A stretch of 64,000 nucleotides of DNA from Xenorhabdus miraniensis (GTDB taxonomy: Bacteria; Pseudomonadota; Gammaproteobacteria; Enterobacterales; Enterobacteriaceae). Below, one piece after another: positions 13,155-22,712 of the stretch (position 1 is its first letter; every line of letters begins with the position of its first letter). A program made the translations under genes and the position numbers. The notes under the pieces were generated by a model. It worked only from the letters and a program-made list of their open reading frames with translations, did not search any database and was not told where the DNA came from. Location: positions 106,659 through 170,658 of the forward strand of contig NZ_NITZ01000010.1 of the NCBI RefSeq assembly GCF_002632615.1. Reading direction: 5' to 3'.

Positions 13155-13349
13155 ATTCCTATATGTTTTATCAGTTTGGCTCAATTTTTAGGCTATTTAC
13201 TTATAACTTACCTAAGTACAATTAACGCCATTCAATGGTAGTTAGCGGGGATGTCGCCACCGCCTTCATATGCCCAGAAACTTTGACAAAGTCTTCTGCG
13301 GCTGATTTCGCAATACATCTATTTATTGTTGATAAGATGAGGGTTTCAT

Positions 13350-16300
13350 ATGAGTACAAAACATTTTGCATTACTGACACATGCAGGTAAAAACAAACTA
13401 GAAGCAGCTTCTTCATCGGGTAATAAACTTGAAATTACCCATATGGCTGTAGGGGATGGAGGTGGTAGTGCACCCATTCCCAACGCTAACCAATCTACAC
13501 TAATTAATGAAAAGCATCGTGCTGAACTTGATGCTTTGACCATCGATCCCCAAAATCCCAGCCAACTTATCGCTGAGCAAACACTTCCTGAAGGTGAAGG
13601 GAATTGGTGGATCCGTGAAATGGGCTTATTTGATAAAGATGGCACACTGATTGCGGTAGGAAACTGCGCCGATCTCTACAAACAGGAATCTCAGGAGCAA
13701 ACCATTCGTATGGCTCTGCCTGTTGGCGACAGAAGACTGACAGATTGGATAAGTAAGCTACTTTCCGGCCTTTCAACTCGCAACTATGTGAGAGAAAAAA
13801 TTAAAGAACACGCCGAAAGCCGCAACCATCCTAACGCTACTTTAAAAGAGAAAGGATTTGTTGTATTGAGTAGTGCAGTAAACAGTGACAACGAAACTCA
13901 TGCAGCAACACCAAAAGCAATAAAAACAGCCTATGAATTAGCAAATAAAGCTTATGATTTAGCGACTACGATATCCTCTACCGGCAAATTTGTACCATCA
14001 ACCCGCAAAGTTAATGGCAAGGAACTGTCCAGAGATATTGAGTTGACAGCAGCGAATGTTGGTGCCTACGACAAAATTCAAACAGATTCTCTTGTCAATG
14101 GAGCCAATGAATTAGCTAATCAAGCTATTGATATTGCAAATAACAAAGTTCCACAATCCCGTAAGATCAACGGCAAAGAGCTGATAAAAGACATTGACCT
14201 GACCGCGCTTGATGTGGGTGCCTACACCCGACAAGAGACTGATGGACTTATCGACACAGTTAAGAAGTCGGCCGATACTGCTAATCAGAATGCAATTCAG
14301 GCACTTACAGAAATTAAAAGTGCGGTTCCACAAACTCGTAAGATTAATGACAAAGAGTTAATAACAGACATCCAACTGACTGTGGATGATATCGGTACCT
14401 ACGATAAGAAAGCAATTGACGATCGTATCAATGCCGTTCAGCAATCAGCCGACACGGCCAATAACAATGCCATATCGGCCATTAAAGAGGCTGACAAAAA
14501 AGTTCCGTTAACCCGCAAGATCAACGACAAGGAACTCTTAACCGATATCCAACTCACTGCTGCCGATGTCGGTGCCTACAACAAAGCGGAAAGCGACGCC
14601 AATCTCAAGGGTGTTCGGGATCTGGCTGACAGCAAAGTGCCATTAACCCGCAAAGTCAATGGCAAGGAACTCACAACCGATATCCAACTGACTGCTGTCG
14701 ATATCGATGTCTACGGCAAAGCGGAAATCGACACGCGTATCAACGATGTCAAGGAGCTGGCTGACAACAAAGTGCCATCAACCCGCAAAGTTAATCACAA
14801 AGAATTGTCAGCCGATATCCAACTCACTGCTGCTGATGTCGATGCCTACAACAAATCAGAAATCGACACGCGTATCAACGACGTTCAGAATTCGGCTGAC
14901 AACAAAGTGCCATCAACCCGCAAAGTTAATAGCAAAGAACTGTCAGCCGATATCCAACTCACTGCCGCTGATATTGGTGCCTACAGCACAGCAGAAATCG
15001 ATACGCGTATCAACGACGTTCAGGATTTGGCTGACAGCAAAGTGCCATTAACCCGCAAAGTTAATGACAAAGAGCTGTCAGCTGATATCCAACTCACTGC
15101 CGCTGATGTTGGTGCCTACAGCAAAGTGGAAAGTGACGCTAATATTAAAGTTGTGGCGGATCTGGCTGACAGCAAAGTGCCATTAACCCGCAAAGTTAAT
15201 AACAAAGAACTGTCAGTGGATATCCAACTGCTTGCTGCCGATGTCGATGCCTACAGCAAAGCAGAAAGTGACGCCAATATTAAGGTTGTGACAGATCTGG
15301 CTGACAGCAAAGTGCCATCAACCCGCAAAGTTAATGACAAAGAACTGTCAGCCGATATCCAACTCACTGCCGCTGATATTGGTGCCTATAGCACAGCAGA
15401 AATCGATACGCGTATCAAAGACGTTCAGGATTCGGCTAACAACAAAGTGCCATTAACCCGCAAAGTTAATGACAAAGAGCTGTCAGCTGATATCCAACTC
15501 ACCGCCGCTGATGTTGGTGCCTACAGCAAAGTGGAAACCGACGCGCATATCAATGATGTCAGGGATCTGGCTAACAGCAAAGTGCCATTAACCCGCAAAG
15601 TTAATAACAAAGAACTGTCAGCCGATATCCAACTCACTGCCGCCGATGTCGATGCCTACAGCAAAGCAGAAAGTGACGCTAACATTAAAGTTGTGACGGA
15701 TTTAGCTGACAGCAAAGTGCCACCAACCCGCAAAGTTAATGACAAAGAACTGTCAGCCGATATTCAACTCACTGCCGCTGATGTTGGCGCCTACAGCAAA
15801 GCAGAAAGTGATGCCCATATCAAGGACGTCAGGGATCTGGCTAACAGCAAAGTGCCATTAACCCGCAAAGTCAATGGGAAAGACCTCACGACCGATATCC
15901 AACTGACTGCTGTTGATATTGATGTTTACAGCAAAGCGGAAATCGATACGCGTATCAACGACGTTCAGAGTTCGGCTGACGGTAAAGTGCCATTAACCCG
16001 CAAAGTTAATAACAAAGAACTGTCAGCCGACATCCAATTGATTGCTGCCGATGTTGATGCTTACAGCAAATCGGAAATCGACACACGTATCAAAGATGTT
16101 ACGGATCTGGGTGACAGCAAAGTGCCATTAACCCGTAAAATCAATGGTAAAGAACTTTCAACCGATATCCAATTGATTGCTGCCGATGTCGATGCCTACA
16201 GCAAAACAGAAAGTGACACCAATCTCAAGGACGTTAAGGATCTGGCTGAAACTGCCAATAAAAATGCCACGTTGGCTCTGCAACAATCTGTTCCATCAAC

Positions 16301-17414
16301 CCGCAAGGTCAATGGCAAGGAGCTGATAACTGACATTGAATTAAAAGCTGCTGATATCAATACTTATGATAAAGCGGAAATCGATGATCAAATCAGCAGA
16401 GTTACCGAGCAAGCTAAAAAAGCCGATAACACAGCAAATTCAGCCATTAGTATTGCTGATAGCAAAGTACCATTGACACGTAAAGTGAATGGCAAGGAAT
16501 TATCAACGGACATTCAACTTACTGCGTCTGATATAGATACCTATAACAAGGCTGATATCAACATCCTTATTGATGAGGTTAAGGAACTGGCAAATAATGC
16601 CAATAATAATACGGAGAGTAAAGTTCCACTCACGCGTACCGTGAATGGTAAGGCCCTATTATCCGATATTAAGCTGACTGCATCTGATATGAATGCCTAT
16701 ACCAAAGGCGAAGTGGACAACCGCATTGAGGACATTAAAGATCTGGCAAATGCAGCCAATAACAATGCGGATGGTCGAGTCCCACTCACGCGTACCGTAA
16801 ATGGCAAAGCCCTGTTATCCGATATTAGACTGACTGCATCTGATGTAGGGGCTTATAGCAAGACGGAAATCGATACCCGCATCAATAAAGTTGAAACATT
16901 AGCAAGTAATGCCGATACCAATGCGATAGCCGCCAAAAATGACGTTGAGGGACGGCTGGAGAAAAGTAAGAATGGAGCCGATATCCCAGATAAACAAGCC
17001 TTTGTGCGAAATTTAGGCTTGGGTGATTTGGTAGGATCAGGCCTTGAATCACGTCGAATCGGGGAAGATCACACCATCATCAAACTGGGTGAGATATTCA
17101 TGTTAAACGGACTTGTGGTTGGTAGTGAACCTATTGGCGAATTTAATGTATCTGTGATTGGTGGAGTGACTTACTATACTCACTTCTACAAAATCACACT
17201 GCCCACGGCCTTGCCAAATGGCATTATTTCATGCCAGGCAAGCATTGTCGGAGATAGTTTTGATAATCAGCATCCTAGTTATTTGGCTGATGTCAAAACC
17301 CGGCGAGATAATTCAGACGGAGTTGGCTTGTCGAAAGATACACTGACAGTCTCTGTCACGACTAATCAGCTTGACTGGGTACCGCACTTCTACTATCAGG
17401 TTGTCGGGTATTAA
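13350..17414 (+). CDS. Orphan phage-type tail fibre with 20 repeats
   Basis: A 1354-residue protein. Residues 1-150 (MSTKHFALLTHAGKNKLEAA... GNWWIREMGLFD) match the tail-collar fibre N-terminal domain (DUF3751) that anchors P2-like fibres to the baseplate. Residues 213-1201 are 20 copies of a unit with consensus VPLTRKVNGKELSTDIQLTA followed by an ADxxAYsKaEiD segment, a known phage fibre repeat. The C-terminal 154 residues are the non-repetitive tip, expected to bind a receptor. No tail, baseplate, lysis, integrase or fibre-assembly gene accompanies it. It sits alone between yegH and asmA, genes that are neighbours in E. coli. It may be a fibre reservoir for a remote prophage or tailocin (xenorhabdicin-like), or a remnant. 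The frame is fully intact, which argues for selection. Confidence 0.88.
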   Translation: MSTKHFALLTHAGKNKLEAASSSGNKLEITHMAVGDGGGSAPIPNANQSTLINEKHRAELDALTIDPQNPSQLIAEQTLPEGEGNWWIREMGLFDKDGTLIAVGNCADLYKQESQEQTIRMALPVGDRRLTDWISKLLSGLSTRNYVREKIKEHAESRNHPNATLKEKGFVVLSSAVNSDNETHAATPKAIKTAYELANKAYDLATTISSTGKFVPSTRKVNGKELSRDIELTAANVGAYDKIQTDSLVNGANELANQAIDIANNKVPQSRKINGKELIKDIDLTALDVGAYTRQETDGLIDTVKKSADTANQNAIQALTEIKSAVPQTRKINDKELITDIQLTVDDIGTYDKKAIDDRINAVQQSADTANNNAISAIKEADKKVPLTRKINDKELLTDIQLTAADVGAYNKAESDANLKGVRDLADSKVPLTRKVNGKELTTDIQLTAVDIDVYGKAEIDTRINDVKELADNKVPSTRKVNHKELSADIQLTAADVDAYNKSEIDTRINDVQNSADNKVPSTRKVNSKELSADIQLTAADIGAYSTAEIDTRINDVQDLADSKVPLTRKVNDKELSADIQLTAADVGAYSKVESDANIKVVADLADSKVPLTRKVNNKELSVDIQLLAADVDAYSKAESDANIKVVTDLADSKVPSTRKVNDKELSADIQLTAADIGAYSTAEIDTRIKDVQDSANNKVPLTRKVNDKELSADIQLTAADVGAYSKVETDAHINDVRDLANSKVPLTRKVNNKELSADIQLTAADVDAYSKAESDANIKVVTDLADSKVPPTRKVNDKELSADIQLTAADVGAYSKAESDAHIKDVRDLANSKVPLTRKVNGKDLTTDIQLTAVDIDVYSKAEIDTRINDVQSSADGKVPLTRKVNNKELSADIQLIAADVDAYSKSEIDTRIKDVTDLGDSKVPLTRKINGKELSTDIQLIAADVDAYSKTESDTNLKDVKDLAETANKNATLALQQSVPSTRKVNGKELITDIELKAADINTYDKAEIDDQISRVTEQAKKADNTANSAISIADSKVPLTRKVNGKELSTDIQLTASDIDTYNKADINILIDEVKELANNANNNTESKVPLTRTVNGKALLSDIKLTASDMNAYTKGEVDNRIEDIKDLANAANNNADGRVPLTRTVNGKALLSDIRLTASDVGAYSKTEIDTRINKVETLASNADTNAIAAKNDVEGRLEKSKNGADIPDKQAFVRNLGLGDLVGSGLESRRIGEDHTIIKLGEIFMLNGLVVGSEPIGEFNVSVIGGVTYYTHFYKITLPTALPNGIISCQASIVGDSFDNQHPSYLADVKTRRDNSDGVGLSKDTLTVSVTTNQLDWVPHFYYQVVGY
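13986..16952 (+). repeat. Tail-fibre repeat tract, 20 units
   Basis: Twenty in-frame units each begin near [KSR]VPxTRKxN. Units 1-3 and 16-20 are mostly 52-59 residues and divergent, often carrying an added alanine/asparagine-rich heptad stretch. Units 4-15 (14499-16118) are all exactly 45 residues (135 bp) and highly similar. Within them, units 7-9 match 10-12 and units 4-6 match 13-15, giving a 405-bp three-unit super-period. Confidence 0.92.
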
Positions 17415-17447
17415 TACAGTAGGGTATTAACAGAAATAGGCATTAAA

Positions 17448-17475
17448 TCAGGTGATCGCCAAGGCGATCACCTGA
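17448..17475. terminator. Strong hairpin downstream of the tail fibre
   Basis: TCAGGTGATCGCC and GGCGATCACCTGA form a perfect 13-bp stem around AA. No T tract follows on either strand, so it may be a Rho-dependent end, an RNA-stability element or a protein-binding palindrome. It separates the convergent tail-fibre and asmA genes. Confidence 0.6.
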
Positions 17476-17655
17476 CCTAAACTAAGATATCAATTTCTTT
17501 TCTATTACTACACATAAACCGACGATAATGCACGACCAAGGTTAGACGTCATAGGTAATATTTACCCTCTCTTTGTCTTATTTCTGACTTTATGATTTGT
17601 GACACTCTGAGCCATTTTTTTAATTAAAATCTGCATACATGGTTAACATTACGTA

Positions 17656-19536
17656 TTAATGATTGCCCCTGTTTTTATTCAGCAATTCTTCTAGTTTTTT
17701 AAGGTTCTCATTATCGTTGTTATTTTCGAGCCAATCTTTGATGGATTTTTTAGCTCTTTCTTGTATCTCATCACGCAATACAGATTCCACATTCAACATA
17801 TATTGCAGGTTATTCCAATCACCATAAACGCGCAGTGGTACTCTTAACTTCGCCAGACGACGTACCAATTCGTTCTGCTGACCCCATCCATCGGTTAATT
17901 GCACCCATAATGAAACATCGGTGTTCTGTTTCAGTAAATTGGCTTTTCCTTTACCCTGTATATTGAGAATACCGGAAGTTGCAGTAAGTTCACTAATATT
18001 AATCTCACCACGATCCAATTGTGCTTTCACTGACATATCTTTCGCTTCAGTAAAATCACCTGTATTCGTAGGTTGGCTGACTTGATCAGTTGCCCGGGAA
18101 AAAGATTGCTGAATAAGCTGTGGAATATTCAATCCTTTCAGGCGCGCGTTTTTCAGAACGATATTCAAATCACCCTGCCAATAATGGGAAATAGCATATT
18201 CGTCATACCCTTCCCCCACAAGGTTACCATCCACGTTAATCTGGCCATTGAATATTGGCGGTAATGCTAATGCGGTTAACAATGGCTCCAGCTCAATTTT
18301 CTGTAAAAGTGGCTTTGTATGTAATTTTGCAGGAGTCACTGTGGCATCAATCGTGGTTGGCAGCGCAAAATGCCCACCAAATAGATTGCCGCTTAACTTT
18401 TCAATTCTCGCCAAGCCATTATTATTCACAGCCTGCAAACCAAAATTATCAATATTCATCCCCTGATAGATGAGTTTATCTGCCATGAATGAGACATCAG
18501 CATCAACGCCTTGCAAAAAAGTGAGATCATAATTGGACAATGGCGAGACTGATGCCGCGATCACTGGTTTTGAGGAGTTATTTTCGATTCGATAATCATG
18601 TTTTGCCTGTGGGGTATTTTTCGGTAAAACATCCCATCCCAACAGATTGTCCAGATTCAATTTTGGCGATGTCAGGTTGATGGAGTATTGCGGCTTATTT
18701 TTCAATATGGCAGTAATATTACCTTTCAGTGCGTTCTCATCATTTATCATCAACGCTATTTTTTGCAGTGATATTGATTCAGGTGAAGCCTGATATTTCA
18801 CTGTCGCACTGCCCGTCCCTTGAATTCCGGCAGATGGCAAACCAACACCCTTTAATTGATACGTCAGGGAATTAATGTCAGCCAACATCTTCTGCGGATA
18901 GTCGGAAATATCCACTGAGGCACCAAGTTCAAATGCTAATTCTTTCTGATTCTGATTAATTTTACTGCTGAGTTTGAGGTCAACGTGATTTTTATCATTG
19001 CGTTCCAACAGTAAATTGATACCACGAACATTTAATTGGGAATGATCACTGGCTTGCCAGATCAGTAAACTATCCACTACTTTGATTCTGGCAATATCCA
19101 ATTTCCAAGCCTGAAGGCCAGAGACGGCGGGATAGCGAATATCACTTGCCGGCGCAATCGGAGCTTGCAGCCGTTTCTGCGGCTGGCTATCTGGTGTGAA
19201 TCGCAATACAGCCTCTTTCAGCATCACTTCTTTAACTGAAAGTTGGTGGGATAACAGAGGCAACAATTCCACGTCCAGACGCATATTTTCTGCCACAATT
19301 GCCGGCTTTTTAGCATCCTGAGCGGTCAATGATACCTGTCCAGTCAGAATGCTCAGTTTTGGCCAGACATGCCAGCGTAAATCATCCTGAAACACGAGCT
19401 GGTAACCACTCTTCTTTTGTACCTGTTTGACTATATAGTCACGGAAATCATTTGGGTTAATTAACATGACCAGCGTAGTTAAACCAACAACAATGACTAC
19501 CAACAAAATAACGAGTGTCGTCAACAATCTTTTCAT
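17656..19536 (-). CDS. asmA: AsmA, inner-membrane AsmA-like lipid-transport protein
   Basis: 626 residues, against 617 in E. coli. One N-terminal signal-anchor (residues 3-26) is followed by FRDYIVKQVQKKSGYQL, the conserved start of the AsmA domain. The long periplasmic region is rich in beta-strand sequence, and a C-terminal AsmA_2-like part includes LRVYGDWNNLQYML. AsmA-like proteins are bridge-like periplasmic proteins linked to phospholipid transport and outer-membrane assembly. It is the last gene of the udk-dcd-asmA set, 62 bases after dcd. Start MKRLLTTLVILLVV matches the family. Confidence 0.93.
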   Translation of the reverse strand: MKRLLTTLVILLVVIVVGLTTLVMLINPNDFRDYIVKQVQKKSGYQLVFQDDLRWHVWPKLSILTGQVSLTAQDAKKPAIVAENMRLDVELLPLLSHQLSVKEVMLKEAVLRFTPDSQPQKRLQAPIAPASDIRYPAVSGLQAWKLDIARIKVVDSLLIWQASDHSQLNVRGINLLLERNDKNHVDLKLSSKINQNQKELAFELGASVDISDYPQKMLADINSLTYQLKGVGLPSAGIQGTGSATVKYQASPESISLQKIALMINDENALKGNITAILKNKPQYSINLTSPKLNLDNLLGWDVLPKNTPQAKHDYRIENNSSKPVIAASVSPLSNYDLTFLQGVDADVSFMADKLIYQGMNIDNFGLQAVNNNGLARIEKLSGNLFGGHFALPTTIDATVTPAKLHTKPLLQKIELEPLLTALALPPIFNGQINVDGNLVGEGYDEYAISHYWQGDLNIVLKNARLKGLNIPQLIQQSFSRATDQVSQPTNTGDFTEAKDMSVKAQLDRGEINISELTATSGILNIQGKGKANLLKQNTDVSLWVQLTDGWGQQNELVRRLAKLRVPLRVYGDWNNLQYMLNVESVLRDEIQERAKKSIKDWLENNNDNENLKKLEELLNKNRGNH

Positions 19537-19598
19537 GACTTCCCCAGTCTCATGTCTACAAGATGACCATTTTCACCAGAAAGCTTTATCAGGAAAGA

Positions 19599-20180
19599 TT
19601 AATCTTCACTGATACGGCTACCTACGGCTCCCTGCTGATTTTTATATTTAGCATCCTGACGTCGGTTATAAGGCCGTTCAGCCGATCCGGAAAGCGGTTC
19701 AAAGCTCAATGCGCCTATGACCATCCCGGGGCGTAAAGCCAAAGGCAGTTTGCCTGAATTATAGAATTCCAGAACGATTTGCCCCTGCCAACCCGGATCA
19801 ATGCGATGCGCAGTGACATGCACCATCAGGCCGAGACGCGCCAGAGATGAACGCCCATCCAACCAACCGACTAAATTATCAGGCAGTGTGACAGATTCCA
19901 GCGTTACCGCCAAAGCCAATTCACCGGGATGGAGGAAAAATGCTTCTCCATCCGGCAAAGTAATTTCATCGCTCATGACACGGTCAAGTGCTGCATTGAC
20001 TTCCGCCTTAGGGCCACTCAAATCAATGTAAGCGGCAGTATGACCCCGAAAAACGCGAAACTGATTCCCAAGGCGCACATCAGCAGTTGCCCCATTAATA
20101 CGTTCAACAGGGGGACGTGGGGTAATTACCAGCTTACCTTCATCTAGCCATTTAATAATGTCACGGTCACAGAGTCGCAT
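19599..20180 (-). CDS. dcd: dCTP deaminase
   Basis: 193 residues, identical in length to E. coli Dcd. It deaminates dCTP to dUTP, the main route to dTMP in enterobacteria. The dUTPase-like jelly-roll motifs are visible: [21 protein letters not shown] (with the catalytic glutamate), and [24 protein letters not shown], which forms the nucleotide pocket. It lies between udk and asmA on the same strand, with short gaps of 47 and 62 bases, as in E. coli. Confidence 0.97.
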   Translation of the reverse strand: MRLCDRDIIKWLDEGKLVITPRPPVERINGATADVRLGNQFRVFRGHTAAYIDLSGPKAEVNAALDRVMSDEITLPDGEAFFLHPGELALAVTLESVTLPDNLVGWLDGRSSLARLGLMVHVTAHRIDPGWQGQIVLEFYNSGKLPLALRPGMVIGALSFEPLSGSAERPYNRRQDAKYKNQQGAVGSRISED

Positions 20181-20227
20181 TATTTCCTCTCAAATACGAT
20201 GGTACTTATGAATGCCTGAACAGCAGA

Positions 20228-20869
20228 TTATTCGTAAAATTGGCCAATTTTGGCTTTTAAGATATCAATGGCCACGCGGTTTTTCCCACCACGAGGTACA
20301 ATAATATCGGCATATTGTTTTGATGGCTCGATAAATTGCAGGAACATGGGTCGTACCGTTTTCTTGTACTGTTCCATAACGGAATCCAACGAACGCCCGC
20401 GTTCATTCACATCGCGTTTAATACGGCGCATCAAACAGATATCCAGTGGTGTATCGACAAAAATGGAAAAATCCAACTCTTGACGCAAGCGCTTATCCGT
20501 TAATAGTAGAATACCTTCGAGAATAATGACTCTTTTCGGTTCAAAATGAATGGATTCAGGTTTGCGGGTGTGTTCAACGTAGTCATATTGCGGCAATTCA
20601 ATGGATTTTCCGGCCTTCAGTGCCTGGAGATGTTCAAACAGTAAATTGTGATCCATTGAACTTGGGTGATCATAATTAACTTTATAACGTTCTTCCATTG
20701 GGGTGTTGGTTTGATCTTTATAATAGCAATCTTCTGGAATAACACCGATATTATGATCACCAACCTGAGCGCGTAATTCTCTATAAAGTGTGCTGGCAAT
20801 TAGGCTTTTGCCTGAGGCGGAGGCACCTGAGATACCTACGATTGTACACTTATGTGCTTCATCAGCCAT
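20228..20869 (-). CDS. udk: Uridine kinase
   Basis: 213 residues. It phosphorylates uridine and cytidine with ATP or GTP for pyrimidine salvage. The P-loop [11 protein letters not shown] lies at residues 13-23, the nucleoside-binding region includes YYKDQTN and [10 protein letters not shown], and the lid region contains [13 protein letters not shown]. It is the first gene of the udk-dcd-asmA group. With dcd and the more distant cdd it gives the region a pyrimidine-salvage flavour, but the loci are separate transcription units. Confidence 0.97.
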   Translation of the reverse strand: MADEAHKCTIVGISGASASGKSLIASTLYRELRAQVGDHNIGVIPEDCYYKDQTNTPMEERYKVNYDHPSSMDHNLLFEHLQALKAGKSIELPQYDYVEHTRKPESIHFEPKRVIILEGILLLTDKRLRQELDFSIFVDTPLDICLMRRIKRDVNERGRSLDSVMEQYKKTVRPMFLQFIEPSKQYADIIVPRGGKNRVAIDILKAKIGQFYE

Positions 20870-21280
20870 AGTAGAAATAACCTGGTTAAAAAAGAAAAAA
20901 ATAAAGTGGGAACATGGTATTCACGAACACCATGTGTGGCGGATTATAGGGAGTTAGTGGCTTCTATTCCAGAGTAAACAAGATAAGTCTCGTTTTTTTC
21001 GATACGCTTCGCATAAAAATCCCGCGATTTTATGCTTCAAATGGAGAATACGCTAAAAATAATCCTTCAATGGTATGTAATTGAAATATGGAAAGTGATG
21101 CGAGACATTTTGGCAGATAAAATAGACATCACCGAACATCGACATCACCGGACATAGGCATCACCGGACATAGAACAATGGCCCTGTAACCGTAGGAGCC
21201 ATTGGCCTACGTTCTTCATACTGAGTCACTCAAATATCATAAACCACCACTGGATGATAATAATATCAATAGGTTAATCA
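20870..21280. other. Intergenic region with hairpin and short repeats
   Basis: No credible gene is seen. It contains an interrupted palindrome at 21011-21035 (GCATAAAAATC and GATTTTATGC around CCGC, one bulged A), three tandem 16-bp units at 21125-21172, and a hairpin overlapping the end of the lipoprotein gene at 21268-21295. The udk promoter should lie near 20900-21000. Confidence 0.6.
21125..21172. repeat. Three tandem 16-bp repeats
   Basis: The units are GACATCACCGAACATC, GACATCACCGGACATA and GGCATCACCGGACATA, directly adjacent in non-coding DNA. There are no spacers, so this is not CRISPR. Function unknown. Confidence 0.8.
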
Positions 21281-21295
21281 TTAACTTAACCTATT
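21268..21295 (-). terminator. Hairpin overlapping the lipoprotein stop codon
   Basis: AATAGGTTAA and TTAACCTATT form a perfect 10-bp stem around eight bases. The stop codon of the lipoprotein gene (21281-21283) lies inside the loop. The tract after it on the minus strand is AT-rich but not a clean U run. Confidence 0.55.
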
Positions 21296-22363
21296 AAATC
21301 TCTCAACAAATTGATTATACTCTCGTATCAGCTTGCCGACAGAACCATTTATCAACCATTCAGAAGAAGTGCCTAAATGTTTTTGCTCAAAATCTGAATA
21401 AGGAACTTTATCCCTGATCCTGCGGATACGTTCTTTCGCCGCCTTAGCATAACTGTCAGCTTGGGTTAGCAGAAAGTTATAACCTATGTAGGAGTGGTCA
21501 CCCGCATTCTGAAGTTCTGCAACCAAGGGAAGCGCATTTTCTGTCTTGCTTTGCAATTCAGAAACCATAACAAATGCTTGAGCAGTATCAAAAGTATCCT
21601 CTTCAATCATCTGATTGATTTTTTTAGCATCAATTAAGATTGCCAGACTATAATATTCCAACGTCCGACCATCTTCTTTTTCTATTTGCTGTAAAGCGGT
21701 CAGTTGACGTTCATCATTAATCTTTTCAATAGATAGAGAGAATTCCTCAGACACGGGTTCAAATGCCTGATAAGCAGCAATCAATTGAGGATGTTTTGCT
21801 TTGCCTTTGGCAAAACCATCATCTTTGTGATCACCTTGGTCATAATAACGATTCAGTGCATTGATTTCTGCGACAAGTTTTACTGATAACTCAATATAGT
21901 TAATAGCAATATCATCAATCGGCTTCAATTCGGGTGTCATCGCGGCAACTTTTTTAATTTTTCCCTGACAACGGGTTACGCCATCTTGTCCAACCGGGTA
22001 GATGCCATAAACACCTTTTTCATTACCTGTAGGGCCTTTTTCTAAGTCTTTAACCCAATCGCTATAGCGATTCATACTCTTATGGATATATTCATCCAGT
22101 GAGTTATAACACTCAATATATGCCTGCATTTTTTCTGAAATAACTTGTTCAGCATCTTGAACAGATTCGCCTTTTAATTCCTTGGCTAATTGTTCAACTT
22201 TCCCTGCGATTGAATGATCTTGCGCAGTTTCAGATGATGCAGAGGCTACAGGCTGTGCTGACGCTTCTTTCTTGTTATCACACGCTGATAACGCTAGCGC
22301 AATGCAAAACGCCATAACCCCTTTTTTCCATTTTGTGGAGCTACCATTAAAATCCATTGCCAT
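21281..22363 (-). CDS. DUF3829 lipoprotein, YiiG family
   Basis: 360 residues. A lipoprotein signal is present: a charged start (STKWKKG), a hydrophobic stretch and the lipobox LSAC with Cys28. The residue after the cysteine is Asp, the classical +2 signal for retention in the inner membrane. The mature protein is highly charged and predicted helical, with a Gln/Ala/Ser-rich linker (about 30-50) and then the DUF3829 region. E. coli YiiG is the nearest family member I recall. The function is unknown. It stands alone between udk and mrp. Its stop codon lies within a perfect inverted repeat (21268-21295). Confidence 0.8.
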   Translation of the reverse strand: MAMDFNGSSTKWKKGVMAFCIALALSACDNKKEASAQPVASASSETAQDHSIAGKVEQLAKELKGESVQDAEQVISEKMQAYIECYNSLDEYIHKSMNRYSDWVKDLEKGPTGNEKGVYGIYPVGQDGVTRCQGKIKKVAAMTPELKPIDDIAINYIELSVKLVAEINALNRYYDQGDHKDDGFAKGKAKHPQLIAAYQAFEPVSEEFSLSIEKINDERQLTALQQIEKEDGRTLEYYSLAILIDAKKINQMIEEDTFDTAQAFVMVSELQSKTENALPLVAELQNAGDHSYIGYNFLLTQADSYAKAAKERIRRIRDKVPYSDFEQKHLGTSSEWLINGSVGKLIREYNQFVERFNRLS

Positions 22364-22712
22364 TCCTTACATAAGATTTTTTAAGGTGGATAAAATACCT
22401 TTTGAAAAGAGGGATTTCAAGGCGCTGAACTTAACTATAAAGTAGTTTATTTAATGAATTAAAATCTCAATAAATTACTTATCAGAGGGATTAAGTTTTC
22501 TTAATTTCACTATTTCTATGTAATAAAAACAATAAATCGAGTTTTACATCTAATTTATTAATCAGGGAAGAATAAAACACCAGACAACCAATTAAAGTAA
22601 ATAATATTTTTAACTAAGTTAAAAAAACGCCGCTCACAAAAAATTGTCAACTAACAACGGCGTTTTATATATTTTTTAAATAATTACTTAAATAAAACTG
22701 CAACCACATCAA
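22364..22712. other. AT-rich intergenic region
   Basis: It lies between the 5' end of the lipoprotein gene and the 3' end of mrp. Apart from the mrp terminator hairpin, no gene, repeat or convincing regulatory site was seen. The sequence is strongly A+T-rich. Confidence 0.6.
22624..22666 (-). terminator. mrp terminator
   Basis: AAAACGCCG (22624-22632) pairs with CGGCGTTTT (22658-22666) around a 25-base loop. Read on the minus strand the stem runs into a seven-T tract, a standard intrinsic terminator for mrp. Confidence 0.8.

Noticed and set aside
13222..13416. Minus-strand frame upstream of the tail fibre ending TIEWR
   Set aside because: It could be a remnant of a phage protein, but its 5' part overlaps the tail-fibre start and I could not recognise a family.
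14499..16118. Regular 135-bp repeats considered as a CRISPR or VNTR array
   Set aside because: The repeats are in frame within one protein, lack unique spacers and encode a known fibre repeat.
13350..17414. Prophage call around the tail fibre
   Set aside because: No integrase, terminase, capsid, lysis or other tail genes, and no attachment-site repeats were seen; flanks are ordinary core genes.
21125..21172. Three 16-bp units considered as a mini CRISPR
   Set aside because: Units are directly adjacent with no spacers and no cas genes are in the window.
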